A DNA stretch of 64,000 bases from Robertmurraya sp047302285 (GTDB lineage: Bacteria; Bacillota; Bacilli; Bacillales; Cytobacillaceae). This document shows positions 8,896-15,915 of this stretch, piece after piece (the stretch's first letter is position 1; each line of letters starts with the position of its first letter). Below the pieces are notes generated by a model. The model was given only the letters and a program-made list of their open reading frames with translations. It was not told where the DNA came from and searched no databases. The DNA lies in NCBI RefSeq assembly GCF_047302285.1, contig NZ_CP154845.1, positions 558,001 to 622,000 on the forward strand, written 5' to 3'. A program made the position numbers and the translations under genes.

Positions 8896-9657
8896 ATGCC
8901 GAGATTAGCAAGAACAAAGAGTGCTACAGGGATTTATCATATTATTATGCGAGGCGTGAATCGCCAAACTATTTTTGAGGACGATGAGGATAAAATAAGG
9001 TTGTTGGAAACGCTTGTGAGATATAAAACTATCTGTCGTTACGAAATTTACGGCTATTGTTTAATGGATAATCATATTCATCTGCTTATAAAAGAATTTG
9101 AAGAACCGATTTCAAATGCGATTAAACGAATTAGTTCAAGCTATGTATACTGGTACAACAAGAAATACAAACGTTGTGGTCATCTCTTCCAAGAACGTTT
9201 TAAAAGTGAGAATGTCGAAACGAGTACGTACTTTCTAACAGTACTTCGATATATTCATCAAAACCCGATGAAAGCAGGCTTATCTCAACATGTTTTCGAT
9301 TGTGAATGGACAAGCTTTAAAGAGTATTTGGATGTACCATTAATCGTCAAAACTGACTTCGCTCTTAATTTCTTTTCTTCAGAGCAAAAAATAGCGGTCG
9401 ACGATTTTGTAAAATTCATGCAACTAAGCAATGATGACCAATGTTTGGATATAACGGTGGACAATAGAAAAACGGACCAAGAAGTGAAAGAATATCTTCA
9501 TTCATTAGGAATAACGAGCAATAGTATAAAACATATGGATAAAAAGAAGAGGGATGTAATCATTATTCAACTGAAAGAAATCGAAGGAGTATCAATCAGA
9601 CAAATTTCAAGAATCACCGGCATCTCAAGCAGCGTAATCCAACGCTTAGGGAAATAG
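8896..9657 (+). CDS. REP-associated tyrosine transposase (RAYT, Y1 HUH family)
   Basis: The 253-residue protein has the Y1 transposase fold: MPRLARTKSATGIYHIIMRG at the start, the HUH metal-binding pair H60-I-H62 within LMDNHIHLL, and a candidate nucleophile Y119 in RYIHQNPMKAGL. After about residue 160 it has a C-terminal extension that ends in a helix-turn-helix-like segment (VSIRQISRITGISSSVIQRL). RAYTs cut single-stranded REP palindromes and are usually single-copy, immobile chromosomal genes that spread REPs. REP-like elements lie on both sides, one starting in its stop codon. ATG at 8896 follows AAAGGTGAT. There are no insertion-sequence ends. Confidence 0.85.
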   Translation: MPRLARTKSATGIYHIIMRGVNRQTIFEDDEDKIRLLETLVRYKTICRYEIYGYCLMDNHIHLLIKEFEEPISNAIKRISSSYVYWYNKKYKRCGHLFQERFKSENVETSTYFLTVLRYIHQNPMKAGLSQHVFDCEWTSFKEYLDVPLIVKTDFALNFFSSEQKIAVDDFVKFMQLSNDDQCLDITVDNRKTDQEVKEYLHSLGITSNSIKHMDKKKRDVIIIQLKEIEGVSIRQISRITGISSSVIQRLGK

Positions 9658-9712
9658 ACACGCGGGGAGACACGCGGGGAGACACGCGGGGACAGGTCCC
9701 TTGTTTCTCAAA
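9657..9712. repeat. Three 12-bp tandem repeats leading into a REP-like element
   Basis: The unit GACACGCGGGGA occurs three times in perfect tandem (9657-9668, 9669-9680, 9681-9692), its first base being the last base of the RAYT stop codon, and runs straight into CAGGTCCCTTG. This looks like a partial REP core amplified beside its transposase gene. Confidence 0.7.
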
Positions 9713-9768
9713 GAGAGGGGGAATCAATGGGGAGAACCGGCCATATAACCAATATCCCAAAAAATGAT

Positions 9769-9800
9769 TGGGACGCGGGACCTATCCCCATGACCCACCC
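9769..9800. repeat. Degenerate REP-like element, inverted orientation
   Basis: GGGACGCGGGACCTATCCCC followed by ATGACCCACCC reads on the minus strand as a GGGGATAGGTCCCGCGTCCC unit. It is a decayed member of the same family. Confidence 0.4.
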
Positions 9801-9818
9801 ATGACTCACAAGCACAAA

Positions 9819-9849
9819 AAAAGGGACGAGGTACCTGTCCCCTCGTCCC
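9819..9849 (-). terminator. REP-like hairpin serving as terminator of the LCP gene
   Basis: On the minus strand, one base after the LCP stop codon, GGGACGAGG (revcomp of 9841-9849) pairs with CCTCGTCCC (revcomp of 9823-9831) and is followed by a run of seven Ts. The loop holds GGACAGGTA, so the whole unit is a REP-like element working as an intrinsic terminator. Confidence 0.65.
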
Positions 9850-9850
9850 G

Positions 9851-10906
9851 TTATTCGCCGTAGGCTTGTTCTGTTAGAACGTTGTCGTCATCGTCGTCGG
9901 TTTGGCCGTAGCTTGAGGTTCCAAGCTCTAAATGGGCCTTTAATGTTGATTTTATTTCGATAAGATTTGGCTCATCAATTTCGTAGTAATAAATACGGTT
10001 ACCATTACTATTTGGGAGCCATAAGTCTTGACCTTTAAGATTAAGGTTTTCAATGTCTAATGAAGTGCCTGCTGTAGCGTAATTAAAGAAGGATTTCATT
10101 TGATTAAATGATAAATCAGTTTCCATGTTCGCTCCGACTGCTTCAATGACATTAGCGTATTTAGTAAATGAACTTGCAGAAATAGACTTGCTTATAATTG
10201 ATTTAAGAATTTCTTGCTGTCTCTTTCCGCGTTCAATATCACTATCTAGCTTTCGAGTACGTGCTAAGGCAAGAGCTTCTTCCCCATCTAATTGTTGAAG
10301 TCCTTCTTCTAAAGTAATGGCGTTTGCCTCATCTTTAGAATTTTGTTCAGAGAATGTATAAGGAACTTCAACCTCAATGCCGCCAAGCGCATCAACAATG
10401 TCAATAAAAGCATTAAAGTTAACCTTCACATAAAAATCAATTGGAATATCGAGTAATCCTTCTACTGTTTCGATCGTTGTGGCAGGTCCACCATATGCAT
10501 GGGCATGAGTGATTTTATCTTTATAACCAAGCTTTGGTACATAAACATATGAATCTCTTGGAATGCTTAAAAGTTTAATAGATTTTGCTTTTTCGTTAAA
10601 CGTAGCAACCATGAGAGCATCTGAACGTGAAGAATTACTAAATCCTCGCGTAGCACTATCATCTACACCAATGATGAGGATTGAAGTGTTCTCGACCTTT
10701 GTATCGGCTGCCGCAACTCTACTCGTATCTCTGTCTAAAGGCTTGTAAGAGTCACCCATCACTGATTCGGCCTTATTATATAGAAATATTCCATAAGAAG
10801 TTAGACCAAAACCTAATAATAGAATAGGTAATAAAATCAAAGTGAACATTCTTCTTCTTCTCATCTTGCTTTTGCTTTGCCTTATATATTGTCTAGAATT
10901 AGACAT
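9851..10906 (-). CDS. LytR-CpsA-Psr (LCP) family cell-wall polymer ligase
   Basis: The 351-residue protein has a short basic cytoplasmic head (SKSKMRRRRM), one transmembrane anchor (about 20-42) and an extracellular LCP domain: SILIIGVDDSATRG near 74, LLSIPRDSYVYVP near 115, ITHAHAYGG near 134 and RTRKLDSDIERGKRQQ near 215, which includes the conserved arginines that bind pyrophosphate. LCP enzymes attach teichoic acids or capsular polymers from undecaprenyl carriers to peptidoglycan. In B. subtilis a TagU/TagV-type LCP gene lies at this spot beside yvyE and degS. The acidic tail (QTDDDDDN) is unusual but not diagnostic. Start ATG at 10906 follows AAAGGATGA on the minus strand. Confidence 0.9.
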   Translation of the reverse strand: MSNSRQYIRQSKSKMRRRRMFTLILLPILLLGFGLTSYGIFLYNKAESVMGDSYKPLDRDTSRVAAADTKVENTSILIIGVDDSATRGFSNSSRSDALMVATFNEKAKSIKLLSIPRDSYVYVPKLGYKDKITHAHAYGGPATTIETVEGLLDIPIDFYVKVNFNAFIDIVDALGGIEVEVPYTFSEQNSKDEANAITLEEGLQQLDGEEALALARTRKLDSDIERGKRQQEILKSIISKSISASSFTKYANVIEAVGANMETDLSFNQMKSFFNYATAGTSLDIENLNLKGQDLWLPNSNGNRIYYYEIDEPNLIEIKSTLKAHLELGTSSYGQTDDDDDNVLTEQAYGE

Positions 10907-11167
10907 TCATCGTCATCCTTTATCAAATTTGACTTTAAAAGAATTTACTTGAAATTAATAAATGCTCAATAATTTTACTGTAATATTATAATGTAGCATA
11001 GTGTCTGCTTTTTCATCCATCTTCATTCATATTTAAAAAAACATAAACAAATACTGTTCTATTTTACTATTTTTTGCGTGATTAGTAAAATAGATACTTA
11101 TAGCTAAAGACCCATATGATGGTAAGAACTATTTGTGCATCAGGATTTATAGCCAAAACTTCTCTGT

Positions 11168-11800
11168 TTATACATCTTCCTCCAAATACAAAACGTCACC
11201 ATCCCGAACCTCACACTGCCCATTCGTCATCTCAATCATCCATTCCTTGAATGTATAGGTTTGACTCTCTTCGACATAAGTTTCGATTTCGACAACATCT
11301 AAATAATGAATTTCTTTCACTGTATAAATGGACGATCTCAGTTCATTTTCAATCTTACCTAGCCAAGTGTAATCGACATTTGTATGCATGACCTTCATCA
11401 GTTTTCGTTCAACGATCCCTGTTGCATTAATCCCTTCTGATGTCGCTTTTCCGTATGCACGAATGAGGCCGCCAGCTCCAAGCTTGATTCCACCAAAATA
11501 ACGGGTGACCACGACGACGGTATCCTTCAGGTGCCGCTTTTTCAATACCTCAAGAATGGGGACTCCAGCTGTGCCGCTTGGTTCTCCATCATCATTAGCT
11601 TTTTGAATTTGGTCATGTTCTCCTATTAAATAAGCAGAGCAATTATGAGTCGCGTTCCAGTGCTGCTTTTTAATCGTCTGAATAAATTCCTGGGCTTCTT
11701 GCTCTGTTTCTGCTCTTGAAACATGTGCGATAAATCGAGATTTCTCGATAATAATTTCATTTTCCCCGTATCCCTTAACAGTCAAATAGCTTGGGAGCAT
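11168..11800 (-). CDS. yvyE: YigZ/YvyE family protein (IMPACT family)
   Basis: The 210-residue product matches the YigZ/IMPACT family: ENEIIIEKSRFIAHVSRAE at the start, HNCSAYLIGE near 54, DDGEPSGTAGVPIL near 71 and VVVTRYFGGIKLGAGGLIRAY near 96. The family has a ribosomal protein S5-like N-terminal half and an EF-G-like C-terminal half; its role in bacteria is not settled, a link to translation control being assumed from eukaryotic IMPACT. Its place between the LCP gene and degS is the same as in B. subtilis. ATG at 11800 follows AAAGGAG. Confidence 0.9.
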   Translation of the reverse strand: MLPSYLTVKGYGENEIIIEKSRFIAHVSRAETEQEAQEFIQTIKKQHWNATHNCSAYLIGEHDQIQKANDDGEPSGTAGVPILEVLKKRHLKDTVVVVTRYFGGIKLGAGGLIRAYGKATSEGINATGIVERKLMKVMHTNVDYTWLGKIENELRSSIYTVKEIHYLDVVEIETYVEESQTYTFKEWMIEMTNGQCEVRDGDVLYLEEDV

Positions 11801-12303
11801 GAGATCACTCCTTTTCTTAGTTTAATCAATTTTGTATTAGGGCACACTTTTAGTTGAATTTAAGATTATGGTAAGTAATCATAATTGTGGTTGATGCTAA
11901 AAAATTCGACAACTCCATTATAATTCGACAAAAGGCTTTGTTTCAAATTAACATCACTTTGTAAAGAAACTTTAACAGTGCTGACTTTTTGTCATGATAT
12001 AATGAAACACGCGAAAAGATATCTTGAAATAATAAATTCGTCCCTAAATGTTTGCCGATGCATTTTATGTACTCAGTTCGTTCTAAAACTATAGGTGAAA
12101 AGTCACATATATAATAAATTATTCTCCTTCTTTATAACGATTTTTTGACAGTTTTTGAACATTTTCAAGTTAGAAAGATAGTATCTTTTACTAATTCAAG
12201 GTAAAATATTGTAAAATGATCAATTTTTATAATGACCGATTGAGTATTATTAAAAATTTTTCAAAATGTAAAGGGTTTTTGCTTCACTTGGAGGAATTAG
12301 TTT
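11801..12303. other. Long divergent intergenic region upstream of degS
   Basis: This 503-base AT-rich region separates yvyE (minus) and degS (plus) and holds no credible open frame. It contains an extended -10 hexamer (TGATATAAT, 11995-12003) facing degS, and a TTGACA at 12145-12150 without a good -10 at standard spacing. The length suggests a long degS leader or several regulated promoters. Confidence 0.4.
11995..12003 (+). promoter_or_regulatory. Candidate extended -10 promoter toward degS
   Basis: TGATATAAT at 11995-12003 is a perfect extended -10. The -35 region is weak (TTAACA at 11972, 20 bases away), and the degS start is 300 bases downstream. Confidence 0.3.
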
Positions 12304-13443
12304 ATGATAAAAAAATTCGATACAAAAACTCTTGATTTGATTTTGGACAAAATGGTGGAAACCGTTGGAGATAGTAAGGATGAGATTTTTCGCATAGGTG
12401 AACAGTGTCGAGGTGACTATGATTCCTTAGTCGAGGAATTAAGAGATGTGCGAAGAATGGTTGGCCAAATCATTGAAGAGGGCGATTCGTTAGAAATTAA
12501 ATCGCGTGCTGCTAGAAAGCATCTTTCAGAAGTAAGCATGCATTTCAAAGACTACACCGAAGTTCAAGTAAGAGAAGCATATGAGAAGGCTCATCAAATT
12601 CAAATGGATCTCACGTTGAATCGCCAATCGGAGAAGCAGCTTCGTGAACGAAGAGATGATATTGAACGGAGACTTATCGGTCTTACACGGACAATTGAAA
12701 GAGCAGAACATCTTGTTTCTCAAATAACTGTTGTCATGAATTATTTGATGAGTGATTTGAAGCAAGTTGGAGAGGCTCTCCAAGATGCGAAGCTAAAGCA
12801 GGACTTTGGATTGAAGATTATCGAGGCTCAGGAAGAGGAACGCAAGCGTCTTTCTCGTGAAATCCATGATGGCCCAGCGCAAATGATGGCAAATGTTATG
12901 ATGCGTTCGGACCTAATCGAAAGAGTCTATAAAGAATACGGTGCCGATGAAGCATTGACTGAAGTCAAAAACCTTAAGAAAATGGTCAGAAATGCTTTAT
13001 ATGAGGTTCGTCGTATTATATACGACTTGCGTCCAATGGCTCTTGACGATTTGGGGTTGGCACCGACCCTCAAAAAATATTTACAAACCATCGAAGAATA
13101 TCATAATACAACAAAAATAACTTATATAAATGTTGGGCAAGAAAAACGGCTCCCCACAAAATACGAGGTTGCCCTTTTTCGTCTTGTTCAGGAGTCCGTG
13201 CAAAATGCTTTAAAGCATGCTGATGCAAGTGAAATTAAAGTAAAACTCGAAACTGGAAAAGAATTTATAACTGTTTTAATTAAAGATAATGGACAAGGCT
13301 TTGATGTAGATGAGAGAAAACCAGAGTCCTTTGGTATTATTGGGATGAGAGAAAGAGTAGAGCTCTTGGAAGGAAAAATCTCGATCAATTCAAAGATTGG
13401 GACAGGTACAGTCGTTCTCATTCAAGTTCCATTAATAAAATAA
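12304..13443 (+). CDS. degS: Sensor histidine kinase DegS (cytoplasmic)
   Basis: The 379-residue protein lacks membrane helices. Residues 1-170 are the coiled-coil sensor part typical of DegS. The HisKA_3 phosphoacceptor region has RLSREIHDGPAQMMAN with H188, followed by an HATPase domain with LVQESVQNALKHA (N box) near 297 and DNGQGFD / FGIIGMRERVELLEGKI (G boxes) near 336-356. DegS phosphorylates DegU, which controls exoenzymes, competence, motility and biofilm genes. degU starts 30 bases downstream, so the pair is an operon. ATG at 12304 follows GGAGGA. Length is close to B. subtilis DegS (385). Confidence 0.95.
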   Translation: MIKKFDTKTLDLILDKMVETVGDSKDEIFRIGEQCRGDYDSLVEELRDVRRMVGQIIEEGDSLEIKSRAARKHLSEVSMHFKDYTEVQVREAYEKAHQIQMDLTLNRQSEKQLRERRDDIERRLIGLTRTIERAEHLVSQITVVMNYLMSDLKQVGEALQDAKLKQDFGLKIIEAQEEERKRLSREIHDGPAQMMANVMMRSDLIERVYKEYGADEALTEVKNLKKMVRNALYEVRRIIYDLRPMALDDLGLAPTLKKYLQTIEEYHNTTKITYINVGQEKRLPTKYEVALFRLVQESVQNALKHADASEIKVKLETGKEFITVLIKDNGQGFDVDERKPESFGIIGMRERVELLEGKISINSKIGTGTVVLIQVPLIK

Positions 13444-13473
13444 GAGAGAGAAAATATTGGGGAGGCGAAACGC

Positions 13474-14160
13474 ATGACCACGAAGATTATCATTATTGAT
13501 GACCATCAATTATTTAGAGAAGGCGTAAAGAGGATTCTTGATTTTGAAAAAACGTTTGAGGTTGTGGCTGAGGGAGATGACGGTGCAGAAGCAATCAATT
13601 TAGTAGAAAAGCATCAACCTGACGTTGTCATCATGGATATTAATATGCCAAATGTAAATGGGGTTGAAGCAACACGTCAATTAATTGAAAAATACCCATC
13701 AACGAAGATCATCATCTTATCGATTCATGATGATGAAAGCTATGTACAGCATGCCTTAAAAACAGGTGCAACGGGCTATCTATTAAAGGAAATGGATGCA
13801 GACGCTCTTATTGAGGCAGTGAAGGTAGTGGCAGATGGTGGTTCCTATCTTCATCCAAAGGTAACTCACAATCTAGTAAAAGAATATCGTAGATTAGCAG
13901 TAGAAGTAGCAGGCTCTGGTGGTGGCTACCATCAGCAAGTTGAAATTCGTCGCCCACTACACCTCTTAACTCGTCGTGAATGTGAAGTTCTTCAACTTCT
14001 AGCTGATGGGAAAAGTAACCGTGGAATCGGTGAAGCACTATTTATTAGTGAAAAAACCGTTAAAAACCACGTAAGTAATATCCTTCAAAAAATGAATGTA
14101 AATGACCGAACTCAAGCTGTTGTAGAAGCAATTAAGAATGGCTGGGTTGAGGTAAGATAG
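13474..14160 (+). CDS. degU: Response regulator DegU
   Basis: The 228-residue protein has a receiver domain (1-120; IIIDDHQLFREG, phosphoacceptor D55 in VVIMDINMPN, conserved Lys in TGYLLKEMD) and a LuxR/NarL-type helix-turn-helix (LTRRECEVLQLLADG, about 163-220). It is the partner of DegS; phosphorylated DegU activates degradative enzymes while the unphosphorylated form favours competence through comK. ATG at 13474 follows GGGGAGG. A hairpin terminator follows at 14184. Confidence 0.96.
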   Translation: MTTKIIIIDDHQLFREGVKRILDFEKTFEVVAEGDDGAEAINLVEKHQPDVVIMDINMPNVNGVEATRQLIEKYPSTKIIILSIHDDESYVQHALKTGATGYLLKEMDADALIEAVKVVADGGSYLHPKVTHNLVKEYRRLAVEVAGSGGGYHQQVEIRRPLHLLTRRECEVLQLLADGKSNRGIGEALFISEKTVKNHVSNILQKMNVNDRTQAVVEAIKNGWVEVR

Positions 14161-14183
14161 TTTAATCGATAATTTTTTAATGA

Positions 14184-14209
14184 AGCGCCGAAATGTTGGC
14201 GTTTTTTTT
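14184..14209 (+). terminator. Intrinsic terminator after degU
   Basis: GCGCC-GAAATGTT-GGCGT stem-loop followed by a T-rich tail, 24 bases after the degU stop. Confidence 0.7.
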
Positions 14210-14262
14210 AATGCAATCAATCGAGAATTCATGAACAAATTGTTAAATCGTTTCTCGAATTA

Positions 14263-14291
14263 TTTACATTTCCATTTTAAAAAGGTAATAA
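14263..14291 (+). promoter_or_regulatory. Candidate sigma-A promoter for the sda-like gene
   Basis: TTTACA (14263-14268), 17 bases, TAATAA (14286-14291), 38 bases before the GTG start. No DnaA box was seen near it. Confidence 0.4.
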
Positions 14292-14328
14292 TAGGATATA
14301 AGACATAAGTCTAAAGGAGGATATAGAT

Positions 14329-14463
14329 GTGACTTCTTTAAAGATACTTTCAGATAATCAATTAAAGGTGGCTTTATACAAAGCGATCGAGAAAAATTTA
14401 GAACAGGATTTTATTGACCTATTAAATATGGAATTGAGAAACAGAGGGATACAAGCAAGTTAA
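14329..14463 (+). CDS. sda: Sda-like checkpoint inhibitor of sporulation kinases
   Basis: GTG at 14329 after AAAGGAGGA opens a 44-residue frame. The core LSDNQLKVALYKAIEKNL followed by EQDFIDLLNMELRNRG matches the Sda helical hairpin: an LSD start, an alternating helix, a conserved D-F-I and a basic C-terminal turn. In B. subtilis Sda binds the dimerisation domain of KinA/KinB and blocks autophosphorylation when replication is perturbed. The upstream ATG overlaps a TGA and cannot be used. The gene sits alone between degU and degV, not near the B. subtilis location. It is strong evidence that this organism sporulates. Confidence 0.75.
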   Translation: MTSLKILSDNQLKVALYKAIEKNLEQDFIDLLNMELRNRGIQAS

Positions 14464-14738
14464 CTTGGAATCATCTTTTCACTTAATTAATGCAATTTCG
14501 TGCGTTTTCATATAAAATGGATACAAAACATATAGTAAGTAGCAGGCTCTTTTCCCAATAGTTGTTTTGCCTCATCATTCACCTAGTAATTACCATCCGG
14601 TTAATCTCTTATATAGCACTTATCTTTTTTATCTTTTAACTGGAATTACAGTTGATGGGACAACAATTTTTTGCGCTAGAAAATAACAATCTATACGAAA
14701 AAGCCTAGTACAAAATGAATAAGGATGGTATCCCATTT
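14464..14738. other. Intergenic region between sda and degV
   Basis: No open frame, repeat or clear terminator could be supported in this 275-base AT-rich gap. It must contain the degV promoter. Confidence 0.4.
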
Positions 14739-15578
14739 ATGAAAACGGCAGTTGTCACGGATAGTACAGCGTACATCCCGAAGGAATTGCGCGATAAGCT
14801 AAATATCCATATGATTCCCTTGAGTGTTAATTTCGGCAACGAAACCTATAAAGAAGAAATTGAAATTCAAGCGGATGATTTCTACGAAGAAGTGAAGACG
14901 AAAGACCTCCCAACCACCTCCCAACCTGCAATCGGAGAATTTGTTACCCTATTTGAGAAGCTAGCCAAAGAGTATGACTCCGTTATTAGTATCCACCTTT
15001 CAAGTGGAATTAGCGGTACATTCCAAGGAGCAGTCTCAGCAGGAGGAATGGTCGAAGGAATTGATGTCCATGCTTTTGATTCTGAAATCAGTTGTATGGT
15101 ACAAGGTTTTTACGCAATTGAAGCAGCAGAAATGGCGAACGCTGGCAAGGGACACGAGGAAATCCTCGCACGGCTCATGGAAATGAAAGAATCCGTCCGT
15201 GCGTATTTCATGGTCGATGATCTTAGCCATTTACAACGTGGTGGACGCCTTTCTAGTGCCCAAGCGATCATTGGCAGCTTATTACAAGTCAAGCCACTCC
15301 TTCACTTTGAAAACAAGCTCATCGTCCCGTTTGAAAAGATTCGTACTCGTAAAAAAGCAATGAAGCGAATCGTCGACCTACTTGAGGAAGATGTCAAAAG
15401 CGGCGATGCTTACAAAGCTGTTATCATCCACGCCAAACGTGAAGACGAAGCAACCGAATGGAAAGCTGAACTTGAGGCCAAGTTTCCAAATGTTGAATTT
15501 ATGCTAAGTTACTTCGGACCAGTAATCGGCACGCACCTCGGCGAAGGCTCCATGGGTCTCGGCTGGGTGAAAAAATAA
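14739..15578 (+). CDS. DegV family fatty-acid-binding protein
   Basis: The 279-residue product starts with the DegV signature MKTAVVTDSTAYIP and has SGISGTFQGA near 92, HLQRGGRLS near 169 and a C-terminal GPVIGTHLGEGSMGLGW. DegV/FakB proteins bind one fatty acid and present it to the FakA kinase or carry it. I chose ATG 14739 over the upstream ATG 14715 because AAGGATGG (14721-14728) lies at ribosome-binding distance and because the family starts at this point. Position between degU and comFA matches yviA of B. subtilis. Confidence 0.9.
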   Translation: MKTAVVTDSTAYIPKELRDKLNIHMIPLSVNFGNETYKEEIEIQADDFYEEVKTKDLPTTSQPAIGEFVTLFEKLAKEYDSVISIHLSSGISGTFQGAVSAGGMVEGIDVHAFDSEISCMVQGFYAIEAAEMANAGKGHEEILARLMEMKESVRAYFMVDDLSHLQRGGRLSSAQAIIGSLLQVKPLLHFENKLIVPFEKIRTRKKAMKRIVDLLEEDVKSGDAYKAVIIHAKREDEATEWKAELEAKFPNVEFMLSYFGPVIGTHLGEGSMGLGWVKK

Positions 15579-15594
15579 CCGTAAGTGTAATCAA

Positions 15595-15628
15595 ACGTCA
15601 TTCAGCATATGGTTGAGTGGCGTTTTTT
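15595..15628 (+). terminator. Intrinsic terminator after degV
   Basis: ACGTCATTCA and TTGAGTGGCGT pair (with G-U wobbles) around a short loop, followed by TTTTTT. Confidence 0.6.
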
Positions 15629-15727
15629 GATGAAAAGCAAGTGAAATTCTACTGATTCCATTGAGTGGTAGGGAGAAAACCGAATCCCGGCCCTACGCTA
15701 GCTTCGTTTTTTCCTCACTCACACTTG

Positions 15728-15881
15728 AATTCCGGATAAAACGGGCGGAATTTCGCTATGCTAGAGTGATTTCCATAGTGTGCCAACACATGAATTCCGG
15801 AAAAAACGGTCGGAATTCCGTAAAAAATCAATTAATTCCGTAACTTTCTCCATAATTCCGTAACTTCACACGATAATTCCG
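15728..15881. repeat. Phased AATTCCG array (20-21 bp period) upstream of comFA
   Basis: AATTCCG starts at 15728, 15793, 15814, 15834, 15854 and 15875, with one mismatch copy (AATTTCG) at 15749. Most steps are 20 or 21 bases, with one double-size gap. The array occupies most of the 337-base degV-comFA gap, ends 24 bases before the comFA ribosome binding site, and must overlap the comFA promoter or leader. Part of it closes as GGAATTCCG palindromes. No gene is supported here. Confidence 0.75.
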
Positions 15882-15915
15882 GAAATCAACCAAATCCCCA
15901 AAAAGAGGTGTCAAA

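Noticed and set aside
8896..9657. RAYT gene as an active insertion sequence
   Set aside because: No terminal inverted repeats, target duplications or second copy in the window; RAYTs are usually stationary single-copy genes.
13401..13417. GGGACAGGTACAG inside degS, similar to the REP-like core
   Set aside because: It encodes conserved DegS residues (IGTGTV) and has no inverted partner; chance match in coding sequence.
15661..15843. Open frames of about 60 codons in the degV-comFA gap
   Set aside because: They consist of the AATTCCG array, lack ribosome binding sites and match no family.
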